From the NCBI RefSeq assembly GCF_037975245.1, contig NC_092572.1, positions 33,391,989-33,455,988 of the forward strand: a stretch of DNA of 64,000 nt, in the 5' to 3' direction. The translations under genes and the position numbers were made by a program. The notes below the pieces were generated by a model that was not told where the DNA came from, did not search any database, and was given only the letters and a program-made list of their open reading frames with translations. Origin of the DNA: Apostichopus japonicus (Eukaryota; Echinodermata; Holothuroidea; Aspidochirotida; Stichopodidae). Below, in pieces: positions 21,901-33,599 of this stretch. Position 1 is the stretch's first letter, and each line of letters begins with the position of its first letter.

Positions 21901-22967
21901 CAGGACTCGCCCGTGTGTAGAAACAAACAGGTATAGTTAGCACATAGACCTATAAATATAGTATTACTCACTGTTCAAATCTCAGTATTCATAAATGCGA
22001 CAGTAAATCTAATTTTAAATTATGTATTTCTCTTCATAATGAAGCTAGAGGGTTGCGCTCTCGTATATGAATATTAGAAATAATGAGGAAAAATGCGGAA
22101 TTTATACATATTGAAATTCAAAGGGAAGTCTTATAGTTTGTGTGTGTGTGTGTAAGGTTTTTCTGTTGAGATACATTTCATAGTTACATGCAGTGCATTT
22201 ACTCTCTTTTACTCTCTTGTGAGTTATACATGAATCACATGTGACATATGGCGACAATAACCTCGCTTTCAAAGCATCGTTTTTCGACAGCATATAGTCT
22301 TAAAGGAAACCTCACGATAGAGAATTCTATCAAACAACATCAACAAGTGAAATTCAAACCTTTCGAAGTTTGAAACTAAAACTAGAAGGATTATCCTGTT
22401 CTTAAATTTAGATTGAGAAGTAAATAAATCCGTTGTATATCCATGTCAATATATACATCAGTGCCTTGACTGCTATGGTGCAGACGGAATGATGGTAACT
22501 AGAAACATGCAAGAAAATGACATCGCTGAGGTAAAAGAGTAGCTCCTTCTATTGTCGACGGACAAGACTTAGATACTGGCAGCTTTGTTTAACTTCACTA
22601 GCTTAGACATAGACATGGCTAAGAGGCGTGTCATACGGTACATCACATGACAATTTAAGGTTCCCCTCGGTTTTTGCAAACGATTCATCGGCGTCTGCAG
22701 CAAATATCGGAGCGGCCAAATCAGGGAGTTGTTATGGAACAACTCCCTGGTCAAACGAACTTCAGGATCTTAGTTTAGTTTAGTAGAAAATAGGATCAGG
22801 AGCGACACTTAAGTCCCCATCAAGGACTCTATAGATGAGAGGGAAAAAAACTGAAGACACAAACACTCAGACCCGATTAAAATGCTTAAAGTGCTTGTCC
22901 AAAGCATTCTTAAACCCATTGACACTACTTGCAAGTACAACTTTCTCAGGCAAACCATTCCACTCAT

Positions 22968-24284
22968 TCACAACCCTATTAGAAAAAAGTTATGCCGAAT
23001 ATTAATCCTACTATGCGACTTTTGGAGTTTAAGATAATGACCTCTGGTACAACTACTATTAGCAAACATGCAAAAGTCGGTAAAGGATAAATTGTCGAAA
23101 CCATACACAATCTTGAAAACCTGGATCAAGTCCCCAAGTAACCTACTAAGCTCCAGTGTGGTGAGATACAACAGTTGTAACCGCCTATAATAAGGAACCC
23201 TCTTTAAGGAACTAATCATCCTAGTAGCCCCCCTCTGGACCTTTTCAAGTACTTCCTTATCCTTAGCAAAATAAGGGTTCCAAGCCTGCACAGCATACTC
23301 CAGATGAAGCCTAACCAACTGCTTATAAAGCCTAACTACGATGTCCTCTTTCAGAAAACTGAAGTTTCTCTTCATCATACCTAAAACCCTATTGCCTCTG
23401 TTAGCAGCTTCAAGACAATGTTTAGAAGGTTGCAGAGATGAGTCAATGTAGATAGCTAGGTCTCTTTCAACAGAGACCTCCTGTAACTCAACACCATTAA
23501 GATTGTATGTAAACTTTTGGTTACTACTACCAATGTGCACTACCTTGCATTTATCAATAATTTGCCACCCCTGAGTCCAGGAAAAAGTCTTATCCAACTC
23601 CGCTTGAAATTTCTCAGAATCGCTTTTGGAAGAGACCCTCAGAATACAATTTGGTGTCATCAGCAAACTTCTTAGCTGTACACAAAATATTTCAGTCGAT
23701 GTCATTTATATAGGCAACAAACAACAAGGGACCTAATACAGACCCTTGTAGAACCCCACTATTAACGTTCTGCCAAGAAGAAGCACAGCCTTTAATTACC
23801 ACCCTCTGTTTTCTATTACCAAGCCAATTCCCGATCCAAGACAGTAAATTCCCATCGACACCCATGCTCTTCAGCCTAAGTAAAAGACGCCGGTGGGGAA
23901 CTTTATCAAAGGCCTTCTAGAAATCCAGGAACACAACATCTACAGACTTCTGCCTATTTAGTGAGCTTGTTACATCTTCATAAACTCAAGGATATTAGTA
24001 AGACAAGACCTTTTTTGACAAAAGCCCTATTGAGACTCTCTGATCAAAGACTGACTGCTGAAGTGACAGACCATAGACTTGTTAACAATAGACTCCATGA
24101 CCTTACAAACTACACTAGTGAGACTAACGGGCCTATAATTACAGGGCTTAGACTTATCACCCTTCTTGAAAATTGTGGTAATATTAGCACATCTCCAATC
24201 CCTAGGAACATAGCCTTCATCCATAAATTTACTAAAAACCAACGAGAGTGGAACGCAGAAATGGTGTGCAAAAGTCTTCAACAA
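22968..24284 (-). pseudogene. LINE reverse transcriptase (ORF2 C-terminal half)
   Basis: Upstream on the minus strand (24284-24027) are Val-Pro-X-Asp-Trp-Arg, Ile-Phe-Lys-Lys-Gly-Asp and Asn-Tyr-Arg-Pro-Val-Ser-Leu-Thr, the start of a non-LTR reverse transcriptase. The following stretch has Lys-Ala-Phe-Asp-Lys-Val-Pro-His and Gly-Val-Leu-Gln-Gly-Ser-Val-Leu-Gly-Pro in a frame with one stop. The catalytic Phe-Ala-Asp-Asp is intact in DNA (about 23656-23667), but a frameshift there removes it from the downstream frame. The last 245 codons (23705-22968) carry the thumb and C-terminal region. The enzyme would copy LINE RNA at the target site. Confidence 0.88.
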
Positions 24285-24553
24285 ATACGGATGGATTGCA
24301 TCCGGTCCAGAAGCTTTAGAAACATTTTAGACGAAGCAGCTCCTTTAAGACAAGCTCATCCGAAAATAAGACCGTATCCAGTTTAGGCCTATCACTGCCC
24401 CCTGAAAATCTGGAATACTACTCATATCTTCCCTTGTGAAAACCGACACAAAATAGTTGATCTGCAAGATCCCGACTATCAGTAACTATATTATCAGCCT
24501 GTGGAGCCCTAAGAGAAAAAAATTGCATCTTTAACTTTCTACTTTGACCTGAC

Positions 24554-24946
24554 TTAGGAAAAAAAGGCCTTTGGGTTATCCTTAATTTTTAGGGCAATGC
24601 TTTTTTCGAAATTCAATTTGGCATCAGCGACTAAGCATGCTACCTTCAGCTGATGAATTTTAAACTTGGCCGAAAGAGACTCAGATTTAGTCCTCCTAAA
24701 CAACTTCCACGTTCTACGTTTTTGCCTAATTGCACATCTAACTTTCTTAGTCATCCAGTGAGGCATTCTGCTTTTACGACAACGATTCTTCCACGGAACA
24801 TGATTTTCCATAATGACCTTTAATTTATCAGCAAAACAGATCCAAGACTGAGAAGCACTCATATCTCTAAACAAATTAATCCAATCTGTACCCTTCAGTT
24901 TAAATTGCCTCTGTATCTGATCTCGAAAAATCAGGGACTTTTTCAT
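24554..24946 (-). pseudogene. LINE ORF2 linker between endonuclease and RT
   Basis: A basic 130-residue frame with Pro-His-Trp-Met-Thr-Lys-Lys and a run of Lys/Arg and Trp, as in the poorly conserved linker of CR1-type ORF2 proteins. It falls between the endonuclease and reverse transcriptase frames in the same orientation. Confidence 0.7.
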
Positions 24947-25057
24947 GGCTAACAGAATTTACAACTTTGCAAACAACATCAAAAGCTAGTATATCATGAT
25001 CACTAATTCCTAGTTTTCCTAGACCCGTCAACTCAACAACATTGCTTGGATTAGAAC

Positions 25058-25782
25058 TCAAAACAAGATCCAGGATGTTATCCCCCTAGTAGGGAAAGTA
25101 ACATGTTGATGTAAAAAGCAATCTTGCACAACATCTAGAAAATTACTACCCTTCCTAATACTAGAACCATCTATCCAATTAATGTCAGGAAAATTAAAGT
25201 CGCCCAATATAACAACATCACCTTTAGCAGCCTTTCTAATTGAATCAAACAGCACGACATCATTATCATCGCTGCTGTTAGGAGAGCGGTAAACAACACC
25301 CACAGTGATAACGTCCCTGGACCTCTTGGAGTTGTTTGTGGACAACTCGCACCAGACAGAATTAACATAAGCCCCTTGCAACTGAGATTCTCAACACTTA
25401 CAATGTCATCCTTAACATACAGTAAAGCTCCCCCATCAACCCCATTACGAGTATCCCTTCTGTCCTGACGATACACAACATACCCCGGGTGAGAAACCTC
25501 AGCACTATCAATGTCCCAAGATTCGGTGATACCAAACACATCCGGTTTCAGATCCTCAAGAAGCACAGTAAATTCAGCAAAATTTTTACGACTACTTCTA
25601 GCATTGGTAAAGACAATCTTCAGCTTATCCCTGAAACTATGTACCTTAGCATGCCTCCTAAAGTTAGAACTATGACTATCACTTTTCCTGCTTTCAAAAC
25701 GCCTATAATCGCCTCCACTAGGAACATAATCCTTATCCAATTTTATTCCTGACCTCATCGTCCCCCAATTTAGTTTAAACAT
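25058..25782 (-). pseudogene. LINE apurinic-type endonuclease (ORF2 N-terminal)
   Basis: Two overlapping minus-strand frames together show the endonuclease motifs. Asn-Ala-Arg-Ser and Ile-Thr-Glu-Ser-Trp (with the metal-binding Glu) lie in the first frame. Val-Val-Tyr-Arg-Ser-Pro-Asn and Gly-Asp-Phe-Asn-Phe-Pro lie in the second. A frameshift near 25380 separates them. The terminal Ser-Asp-His motif is not seen. This domain would nick target DNA to prime reverse transcription. Confidence 0.87.
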
Positions 25783-25837
25783 AGCTGTTCAACAGAGTAA
25801 TTCACCATCCTACCAAACAACGAGGCCCCTGTATTAG

Positions 25838-26691
25838 CTAAGTGCAAACCATCCCTGGCGAACAAATCCCTTGGAAAGATGACCACATGTCAACAAATGT
25901 GAAGCTGAAGTCAGCACACAGACTATACAATAGACCATTCAAAGTTACAATCTTTTCTGACAGAACCTTGTTGTCAAATCTTGGCAACGAACTACATATG
26001 ACAACTTTAGCCCGAGTTGATGCTAGTCGACACATCAATTCGTGGTACCTAGACTGAGTAATGTTTAGTGACTCCTGCACATTATTGGTGCCTACCTGGA
26101 CCACAACCACCTCCTCATCTGACACGATTTTGTTTACCCTTTTGCTGACATCCTGGATTTTAGCACCTGGCAAACAAACCCTGACCATTTTTGCTTTATC
26201 CGCCCTGCAGAACTCTCGGTCTACATACCGTACTAGTGAGTCCCCACACAATACCATTCTTCCTTTTGACTTCTCCTGTCCCCACTGACCGCTGTTTACA
26301 ACCACACTACCATCTTCTGTCACATCACAATCACCACGGCACTTCGTCCACTACTAGCCACTCACTATTTCCCTCCTGGGAGACTTCATTACCTTCATCA
26401 ACATCACGCAACTCCTCCACAGGTAACACGCCGAATCCATTACGAGTTGGAACAACCTCGCAACAATCCCTTTCAGCAACTGCACTACTCACAGCCCAAC
26501 TATTCCGTCCATACACAACTACAGCTATTCAATAGCTCCACCTCTAATTCCTTAAATTTCACACACTTATCGCAAACAAACACAATAGCTTCACTAGACG
26601 CTGATTTAAAATTACATTCCAAACCAGAAATCTCAAACTCGATCCACATATTACACGCATCACAGCAGACTAAACGATCAGGCACAGCCAT
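25838..26691 (-). pseudogene. LINE ORF1: PHD-like finger plus SGNH esterase-like domain
   Basis: Three minus-strand frames cover ORF1. The first (26691-26500) starts with Met and has a Cys-Cys-X2-Cys, Trp, and Cys-X2-Cys pattern, like a PHD finger. The last (26323-25838) has Leu-Cys-Gly-Asp-Ser-Leu-Val, the SGNH nucleophile block, and Val-Gln-Val-Gly-Thr-Asn-Asn, the Gly and Asn blocks. CR1-clade ORF1 proteins are known to combine these domains. ORF1 proteins bind element RNA; the esterase role is not well understood. The frames are offset near 26510 and 26325. Confidence 0.82.
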
Positions 26692-26699
26692 AACGAAAA

Positions 26700-27330
26700 C
26701 ACTAAGTCAAAGAAAAACCAGCGAACACAGAAAATCGATACTCACGATGAGCAGCTTAAGCTAAACAGAGACTATACACTGAGACTTTACACTGACGCTA
26801 CAGACCTAAAACCACGGACAGAACTGAAACAAGACAAAAACAGCTCAGATTGAACACAAAAACATGCAGAATGAAAGTTACAGACAATAAATAACGAATA
26901 CACTGAGGCACAGAATACCCGCGAACACAGAAAATCGATACTCACGATTAGCAGCTTAGGCTTTACAGAGACTATATACTGAACGATAGGATACACTGAC
27001 GTTACAGACCTGAAACAACGGACAGCACTGAGAGAAGACGAAAAACAGCACAGATCGAAAACAAAAACATGCAGAATGAAAGTTACAAACAATAATAACG
27101 AATACACGAAGGCACAGAAAAACCCGCGAACACGGAAAAACGATACTCACGATTAGCAGCTTAGGCTCAACATAGACTATACACTGAACGATAGGATACA
27201 CTGACGCTACAGACCTTAAACCACGGACAGCATTGACATAAGACAAAAAACAGCACAGATTGAACCCAAAAACATGCAGAATGACAGAAACAGACAAAAC
27301 GTAACTCCAAATAAACAACTAAACGAATCA
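26700..27330 (-). repeat. tandem 5' monomers of the LINE (~200 bp, 3 copies)
   Basis: The motif GCGAACAC(A/G)(G)AAAA.CGATACTCACGATTAGCAGC starts at about 26721, 26921 and 27125, giving periods of about 200 and 204 bp. Each unit ends with AAAAACATGCAGAATGAAAGT or similar. Tandem units upstream of ORF1 are expected to carry the LINE promoter, as in mouse L1. Overlapping open frames on this strand are by-products of the repeat. Confidence 0.8.
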
Positions 27331-27479
27331 CAAGGTGTTTTGATGAAAAAAAAAACGATCCCAGAAATCCCAAAATTTAAGGAATTGCAAGAGCTCCCAA
27401 AAAGTACGTGTGTACGCTTCAACGACCAACAGTGCGGAACCGGTAACCGGTCCATTGATCTACATTAAAAGAATCAAAA

Positions 27480-28990
27480 TATTAACTGCTTAACCGTCAT
27501 ATATATTCTAAAGAGGTCAGGCGGGGCTTAGAGTGCCAAGCCCTCAGACATTGAAGCGTTTTGAAATATTTAAGTGGCGTATAGCAAGGAGCGTGACAGC
27601 CCCCTCCCACACACCAACATTATTTAGCTTAACTTACCATTTGGTTGGTGTATGAAGAGAAAAATTCACCGGGTTTAAATTGTGAGAAATTCCTCCGCAG
27701 AGACTTGGAAGCATTGCAATAAATGTCAATGTCAGGAAAGGAATTCTTTTTTTCCGATTCAATATCCATGAGCACCATCAAGTAATGAAATACTAACCAA
27801 GAAACCCCACCGCAAACCCAACCGCTGAAACACCCTCAAGGGGTGTAACACCAGCCTTAATTAGGTGTGATTGCCCCACAGCTTTAGTACCCTTGATTGG
27901 TTAAATGTATGCTCCATGTGATCCTTGTAGACTAGAATTTCTGTTCAAACATTAATGTATCATTTTACTTATATATAATAATAGATGTAAGGATATAAGC
28001 CAGGTTTATCTATGAATGATTAGCCAACTTGTTATTACTATTAACGGAAAATTTAGTTAGTCGTATAAATGAAGTATTTGTATGAATTGATTTGATTAGT
28101 GAACAATTTAAGAGCTGTACATATTTTAAACGATAGATCAGTTTAGCTACAAGCCTTTCTCAACGCCATATTGCAACAATTACAATGTTTTTGAAATATC
28201 AATATTATATTGAAGCAGAGGACCTTTACTTATGATCCCTTCCATAAATTTATCTGTTGTGGTTCCTATTTCGGCTTTGAAGCTCAGAGAACAGATTAAC
28301 GGCGTACGATGGCGCATTATCATAAATTTAAGTAATTCACTAAGTAATTCACCCCCCCCCCCCCCCTCTCTACTGCGAAAAGCACTTGCGGCTGCTTTAT
28401 AGGGTGTAAACTGTATTTGAGAATGAGTTGTGGAAGCCTGCCGTCTATTTAAACATTACCGCTTTATTTATATTATTAATCCAGAACACTAATTGATATA
28501 GCGCCATCGACCTTAAAACTTTCGCCCGTTGTGTCTGTTTGCAAAATCGTGCGGAGGTCCTGCATCAGTTAATTCTTTTCTGTTAGGTGTTGTGCTTCTG
28601 ATAGTTTGCCAAGGGACAGGTATCTTCGATCGTTTCCATGTGATGGTACTTTTCTCGGATCCAATTTTGCATTCCCGCTGTTTAGCCGGCCTATTAATTA
28701 TAGGCATGCGATCCGTCAAGAGGAATATGTCTGAAACAATTAATACTCCTCTACAATTTGTGATATCATACGCTACGGCTTAATATTGATGTTTGCGACA
28801 TATTACGCCATCCATGCATGCACTATATAGTGCCATTCTTACGGAATGGTACGACGTATATAGCAATAGGCCACCAATTTTTAATTACTTTTACTGTACA
28901 ACTCTTTGTCTTTTGTTAATCTTTCCTGTCTTTTTACATTTTAATTTGTTTATTGTTGTTTATTTATTTGCTGATTGAATCGTTTTGGAG
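27480..28990. other. no gene seen
   Basis: Intron-like AT-rich sequence with a run of 14 C at about 28352. Short open frames at 28513-28783 overlap on both strands and have no splice context or motif. Confidence 0.5.
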
Positions 28991-29885
28991 AAAGGAATGG
29001 ACGGGAGGCGGCGGGAGGATAGGGGTCTCAGCCTTTTGTGAATTTTCCTTGATTTTTTTCTTTCTTTAATTATTGATTAACTTTGCGGGGGGGGGGGGGT
29101 ATATTCATATTTCACAAGGAACTTAAGCCCTCACGCCTAACAATTTTATGTTTGTTTAATTTCCCTACAAATAATGCACGGGCCAATCGCCTTTATCACG
29201 CACAGAGCTTGTCTGAGCGAAATTCGTCTCTGCATACTCGATCGATCCGTTATTTTAACTGTTTAGTTGCTTGTTTATTTGCTTATTTAATTGTCTACAA
29301 CTCGATTTATCCAGAATTGGCGGGGGGGGGGGGTCTTTAGCTTCTGTACATTTACAAGTTTCTCTTATTACGTTCTTTCTTAATTTGCACGGGGTCGGAC
29401 GCCGGTCCAAGCAGACTGAGAATATAATAAATATATAATCACCAGCGGCTATATGCCAAGTTTCTGAGAACCTTATAATAAGCCCTCGCGCCTTATACTG
29501 ATCCACAATAAGTCTCAATTGTTTGTTTCATAATTTTCACATCGTAATGTTCACCCGTGATCCGGGTGCTCGACGAAAGCCCGTCTTACTGGCCAATCGC
29601 CTATTATACTGTATGTCCCATGAATTGATACCCTCAATAGGGTAAACAGCTATGTCCATATCCCAGAACTCGTGTTTAGAGCGAAATTCCTCTCAACATG
29701 TTCGCAAATATATTCCATTCGTTAGTTTGTTAATTAGTTGTTTGTTTATTTCCTTGTTTGTTTGTTTATTATTTGGTATTGGGGAGGGTGCTTCAGCTTC
29801 CGTTATTTTCTTGTTTTTATAATGAACACATTCTCCAGCGGCTATATGCATAGTGTCTGACAACATTCTCCGTCACCATATAAAC
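28900..29885. repeat. diverged tandem repeats of about 400 bp
   Basis: GGCCAATCGCCT occurs at about 29180 and 29590, CAGCGGCTATATGC at about 29443 and 29837, and a TTTGTTTATTT-rich block at about 28940, 29265 and 29740. G runs (13 at about 29086, 11 at about 29321) precede two of the units. These are two to three decayed copies ending just before the propeller exon. Confidence 0.6.
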
Positions 29886-29933
29886 CTTGTATACTTCACC
29901 TAATATTGTACTTTTTTGCCTCGTATATAATAG

Positions 29934-30753
29934 AGTTCAACGTACACAGTTGCCCAGGTTTACCGGTGAAGGCGACTGGGTGTTGTGCGATATGGCGGTG
30001 GATTCTACCAAAGTTGTTATTAGCGGTTACAACACAGACACTGGGACAACATTCATAGACCTGTTTGCATTGAATATTCCTGATTCTTTGTCGCCATTTA
30101 TAACTCGGTTTCATTCAAAAGAATTTAAGAATCATTCAAGATGGCGGCCTCGTCGTTATGTTTCATTCTTGGATGATTCTCGTATAGTCACTGTGTGTGT
30201 TGATCAGTTGGATGTCTTCAATATCAAGACAGACGACATACCCGCACACAGTGATCTGTTACGCGATGAAACAGCGAATTGTATGACTGTCAGAGAGGGA
30301 GAGATATTTATTGGTTTTTCTTCTAACGAAGTGATTGTGTTTGATTTTAGTTTAAATAAAATCAAGACAATCACATTGGAAGGATTTGGAAGTGATTATC
30401 CTGAAGATATAACAGTTTATGGAGATAATCTGTTTATATCTACAATCAATAGACGAGCTAATAGATACAACATGGAGGGAGTGATTGTACATGAATACAA
30501 CGCATATGCAGACAGTATCACTGTAAGCAGTGATTTTGGTCTGGTGTTTGTATCATGTTTGCTCCCTGTTGCTACTGTTGTTGTTTTCTCTCTCCCTGAG
30601 AATCATACATTGTTTACTTTTGGAGTTATTCATGAGTTTCATATTGATGTGTTGAATAGAATCAGGATAAACGATGTAAACAGGTCTATGTTTACAGCAA
30701 CAGAACAAGAAGGAACACTGAGTGTATATAGCACAGTAAGTACAGTAGGATAG
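29934..30753 (+). CDS. beta-propeller-like exon
   Basis: A large open exon of about 270 codons starts after a TATATAATAG acceptor (phase 2). It ends either at the TAG at 30751-30753 or at a strong donor, ACA|GTAAGTACAG, at 30735 (phase 0). The protein is all-beta in character: repeats of 40-45 residues alternate hydrophobic strands with polar turns, such as Gly-Glu-Ile-Phe-Ile-Gly-Phe and Gly-Asn-/Asp-Asn-Leu-Phe-Ile-Ser followed by Val-Ile-Val-Phe-Asp. This resembles NHL/WD40-type propellers, often found at the C-terminus of TRIM proteins as ligand-binding platforms. No RING or B-box exon was found upstream. Family identity is inferred; the coding nature is well supported by length and composition. 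Confidence 0.7.
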
Positions 30754-30929
30754 TGTAAAAAGTAAACATAGGAATGTTATTTTACATCTAGAATAATGAA
30801 AATAGGCTAGAAAAACTACCAAGTTAGGTGTCAGTGACTGAGAACATTTCTCTAGATTTATTTGCACTCTTTTTGCGAGTTTTGGAAATAATATGAAATT
30901 GGGACTAACATTTTAATAGGATTGAAGCA

Positions 30930-31410
30930 GAAATATCTTGCATTATTAAAACTGTGCAGACCTCCAATAGAACAATATTTGGGCTGGTTGCATACAAACA
31001 TCTCCTAAGAGCACAATTATTGCTATTTTGTGACAATATCAATCAATTTAGGGAAAATATGAGAAGAAATTTTAATAGGATTGAAGTAGCTAAACCTCTC
31101 ATAGCAACACATGTACATACAGTACAGGGCGAATAATTTTCAAAATCCTCTGAAATTTCTAGCATTATAAAAACTGTGTAGACCTCCAATAGAACAATAT
31201 ATGGGTTCGGTGCCTATGAATATCTCCTAAGAGCACAATTATTGCTATTTTGTGACAATATCAATCAATTTAGGGAAAATATGAGAAGAAATTTTAATAG
31301 GATTGAAGTAGCTAAACCTCTCATAGCAACACATACATACAGTACAGGGCGAATAATTTTCAAAATCCTCTGAAATTTGCTTTCTTTATAAAAACTATGT
31401 AGACCCTTAA
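30930..31410. repeat. tandem repeat of about 221 bp, two full copies
   Basis: AAAACTGTG(C/T)AGACCTCCAATAGAACAATAT starts at about 30948 and 31169, and a decayed third start lies at about 31388. The copies share an identical-looking 90-bp block starting CTCCTAAGAGCACAATTATT. The high similarity implies recent duplication. The repeat follows the end of the propeller exon. Confidence 0.85.
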
Positions 31411-31419
31411 TACAGTATT

Positions 31420-33240
31420 GTTACTAGGACTTAAAAAGTCTTAAAAACTCGCTCAGAAAAACTTATGTCCCTGCAGTCCATGAAAACATGCCCTTTAAAA
31501 TACCCGTACATGAACACACAATACTTACGTAGATATAATCACTTCTGACAAGACATTGGCTTGTGCCCAACAGAAGCCCATAGTTATAGGTCAAGAAAGA
31601 AAATCAAATTTATGATGAATTTTGTAGCTAATAAACAGCAACAAATGACCCCATTTCGGGAGCGGGAAATTTTGCAGTAAACTCTAACAGGGAAATCCCT
31701 CATCTAGTAATAATAACAACAAGTTGCACTCTAACCCCTTCGGCCCATTTGACTTAGACAACAGGTTGCCATAGCAACAAACACCTTTGTTCAGGCTGCA
31801 TATACCTAAACAACCCCTTGGACTAAAAGTAGGCTACAAAGCAGAGACTATATCAAATAGAATATCAGCTTTATCTGGTCTAATGGAGTCTGTACCAATT
31901 AAGAGTGACTATTAGGGCTGCAAATACTTGCTAACATTCTAACAAAACTTTAATAGAGTCTCAGTCCTATCTACTTAAATATATTGCTACAACTCTTTCA
32001 ACCCAGACGTTGACGGAAAGTTAAGCAAATCCTGTCACCATGGCAACTAGTAAAAGTGTAGCACTGCATTATGGGATCTCAACATAGCTCGAATAGGTGA
32101 CACTAAGTACCAACTGAAAAATAAATATGAGTGCATTAGAGTGACGGGTAATGCTCGACATAATCACAGCAATACATAATAAAACTATGCAGAATTTACA
32201 CACATTACAATTTAGTAATTACTGTACCTGTAAACCCACTATAGCTGTTACTGGTATTAATTTCTAAAAAATACATTCTTTGTGCATTCTGCAATCTCAG
32301 GAGATCAATATACTAATTAATTCAAATTACACTTCACAAGGGCTGCTACTGAGTGCACATTGCTATCACAGAACTAACCTGCATAGAGCATACATTCACA
32401 GGTAATATACAGAAGGTATGCACAATGAAACTGACTGGGCTCCTGACGGGTCTGGGGCAAAGTTAAAAGATGAACTCTTTACCTGTATTGAAATTAGTGT
32501 TACTAATTTCTAACAGTCTTCTAGCTTGTCTCTTCTTCAGATGAATGACAGCTAGACTGTCTTGGTGAATGGTAGAGTTGCTTGCAAACTTAAGTGTTTT
32601 TTAGAAATTTAAAACAAAGAAGCTTTGAGAGAAATTATTTTTCCCACCCTACTAGACAAAATTTTACTTAATCGTTGGTCACACATTCTCCAGGAAGTAG
32701 GCATACTGTCTTCCCACACATTTAACTTATTCCTCCAGAGGTTACACAGAACATGAAATAACTATGAAACAAAACCTGTCCTATGAGTACTGGATTTGGA
32801 AGGGTTAAAGTGGTTAACTACACCTGAAAGCATCAGAGAAACCTTTGAAACTTAAAGGAATTCTTTAGTGTCAGTCTATTGGGTATCTAAAAAAAATCTC
32901 CATAATAGTTTCATCGCCACAGTCCTAGTTTTGGGATGTTTTCATCCTATGATTCAGGAGAAGTGAATTTTTGAACCTCGCACCAAACTTAATCTAACAT
33001 AATTTGAACATGGAGAGCGACGGTGACGTCATCACGTCACTTTGTTTTGGGGACTGCAGGGACTCTATCATTAGCAAGCTACACTGTAGCCAGGAAAGTT
33101 AAAATTGCTGAAAGTAAAATAGGGTTTAGATGGACATTTTCCTGTGAAGTTGCAAGTTAGCAACCTTTTGGAGAGCTAAACTTTCCAAAAATCCCTAACT
33201 AGTTCTTCCTCATAATATGTTCAATGTTGTTCAGATATTT
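31420..33240. other. no gene seen
   Basis: AT-rich sequence without coding frames of note. A GTGACGTCATCACGTCAC motif at about 33024 contains a CRE-like TGACGTCA palindrome, but no transcript evidence surrounds it. Confidence 0.45.
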
Positions 33241-33301
33241 GTTATTTGTGAGATTTTTTTAATCTACTTTTAACTTTCCAGCAGAAGAGTCATTCGTTGT
33301 T

Positions 33302-33448
33302 TTCACAGCCGTACACACATTCTGTACACATTTCCATTGTAGTGAATCAAGGCCAAGCTTAGAGTGAGATCTTTTGTATTCACAGCCGTACGCAAAGTCT
33401 ATACATATTCCTGTGTAGCGTATCAAGGCCAAGCTTATAGTGAGATCT
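33302..33448. repeat. 77-bp tandem duplication
   Basis: TTCACAGCCGTAC...ATCAAGGCCAAGCTTA.AGTGAGATCT occurs at 33302-33372 and 33379-33448 with a step of 77 bp. A short minus-strand open frame spans both copies, but its composition is not convincing as a gene. Confidence 0.8.
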
Positions 33449-33599
33449 GATCGAGTTTGACCAATGTGACCACTGACGTCATGATGCAGGTCGGTCCTTA
33501 GATTAAAATTTTCTGGCAGGAAGGGCCAACAATTCAAGCACTCTATCACAAAAAATACAATTCATCATATGGCAAGGCTTAATAGTGAAATACAAAGAC

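Larger units (their letters stand above)
22765..27470 (-). mobile_element. CR1-like LINE, near full length, inactive
   Basis: Read on the minus strand from about 27470 to 22765: tandem 5' monomers, ORF1 with a PHD-like finger and an SGNH-esterase-like domain, then ORF2 with an apurinic-type endonuclease and a reverse transcriptase, and a 3' end at a short TTAGTTTAGTTTAG-type tail. This order is characteristic of CR1/L2-clade elements. Several frameshifts and at least one stop make it inactive. It sits antisense in the putative intron of the propeller gene. A second copy of its 3' end lies at 45019-45173. End coordinates are approximate. Confidence 0.85.

Noticed and set aside
24027-26535. Several plus-strand open frames opposite the LINE
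   Set aside because: They are antisense shadows of LINE ORF1 and ORF2 with no domain of their own.
26787-27455. Four overlapping Cys/Phe/Val-rich minus-strand open frames, membrane-like
   Set aside because: They lie in the LINE 5' tandem monomers and repeat each other; their hydrophobic look follows from the repeat's base composition.
33010-33050. CRE-like TGACGTCA as a promoter element
   Set aside because: The motif recurs by chance or within repeats (also near 33476, 38509, 46566), and no transcript start is supported nearby.
33259-33549. A 96-residue minus-strand frame spanning a tandem duplication
   Set aside because: The frame's apparent internal repeat is the 77-bp DNA duplication, and 77 is not a multiple of 3, so the copies are read in different frames.
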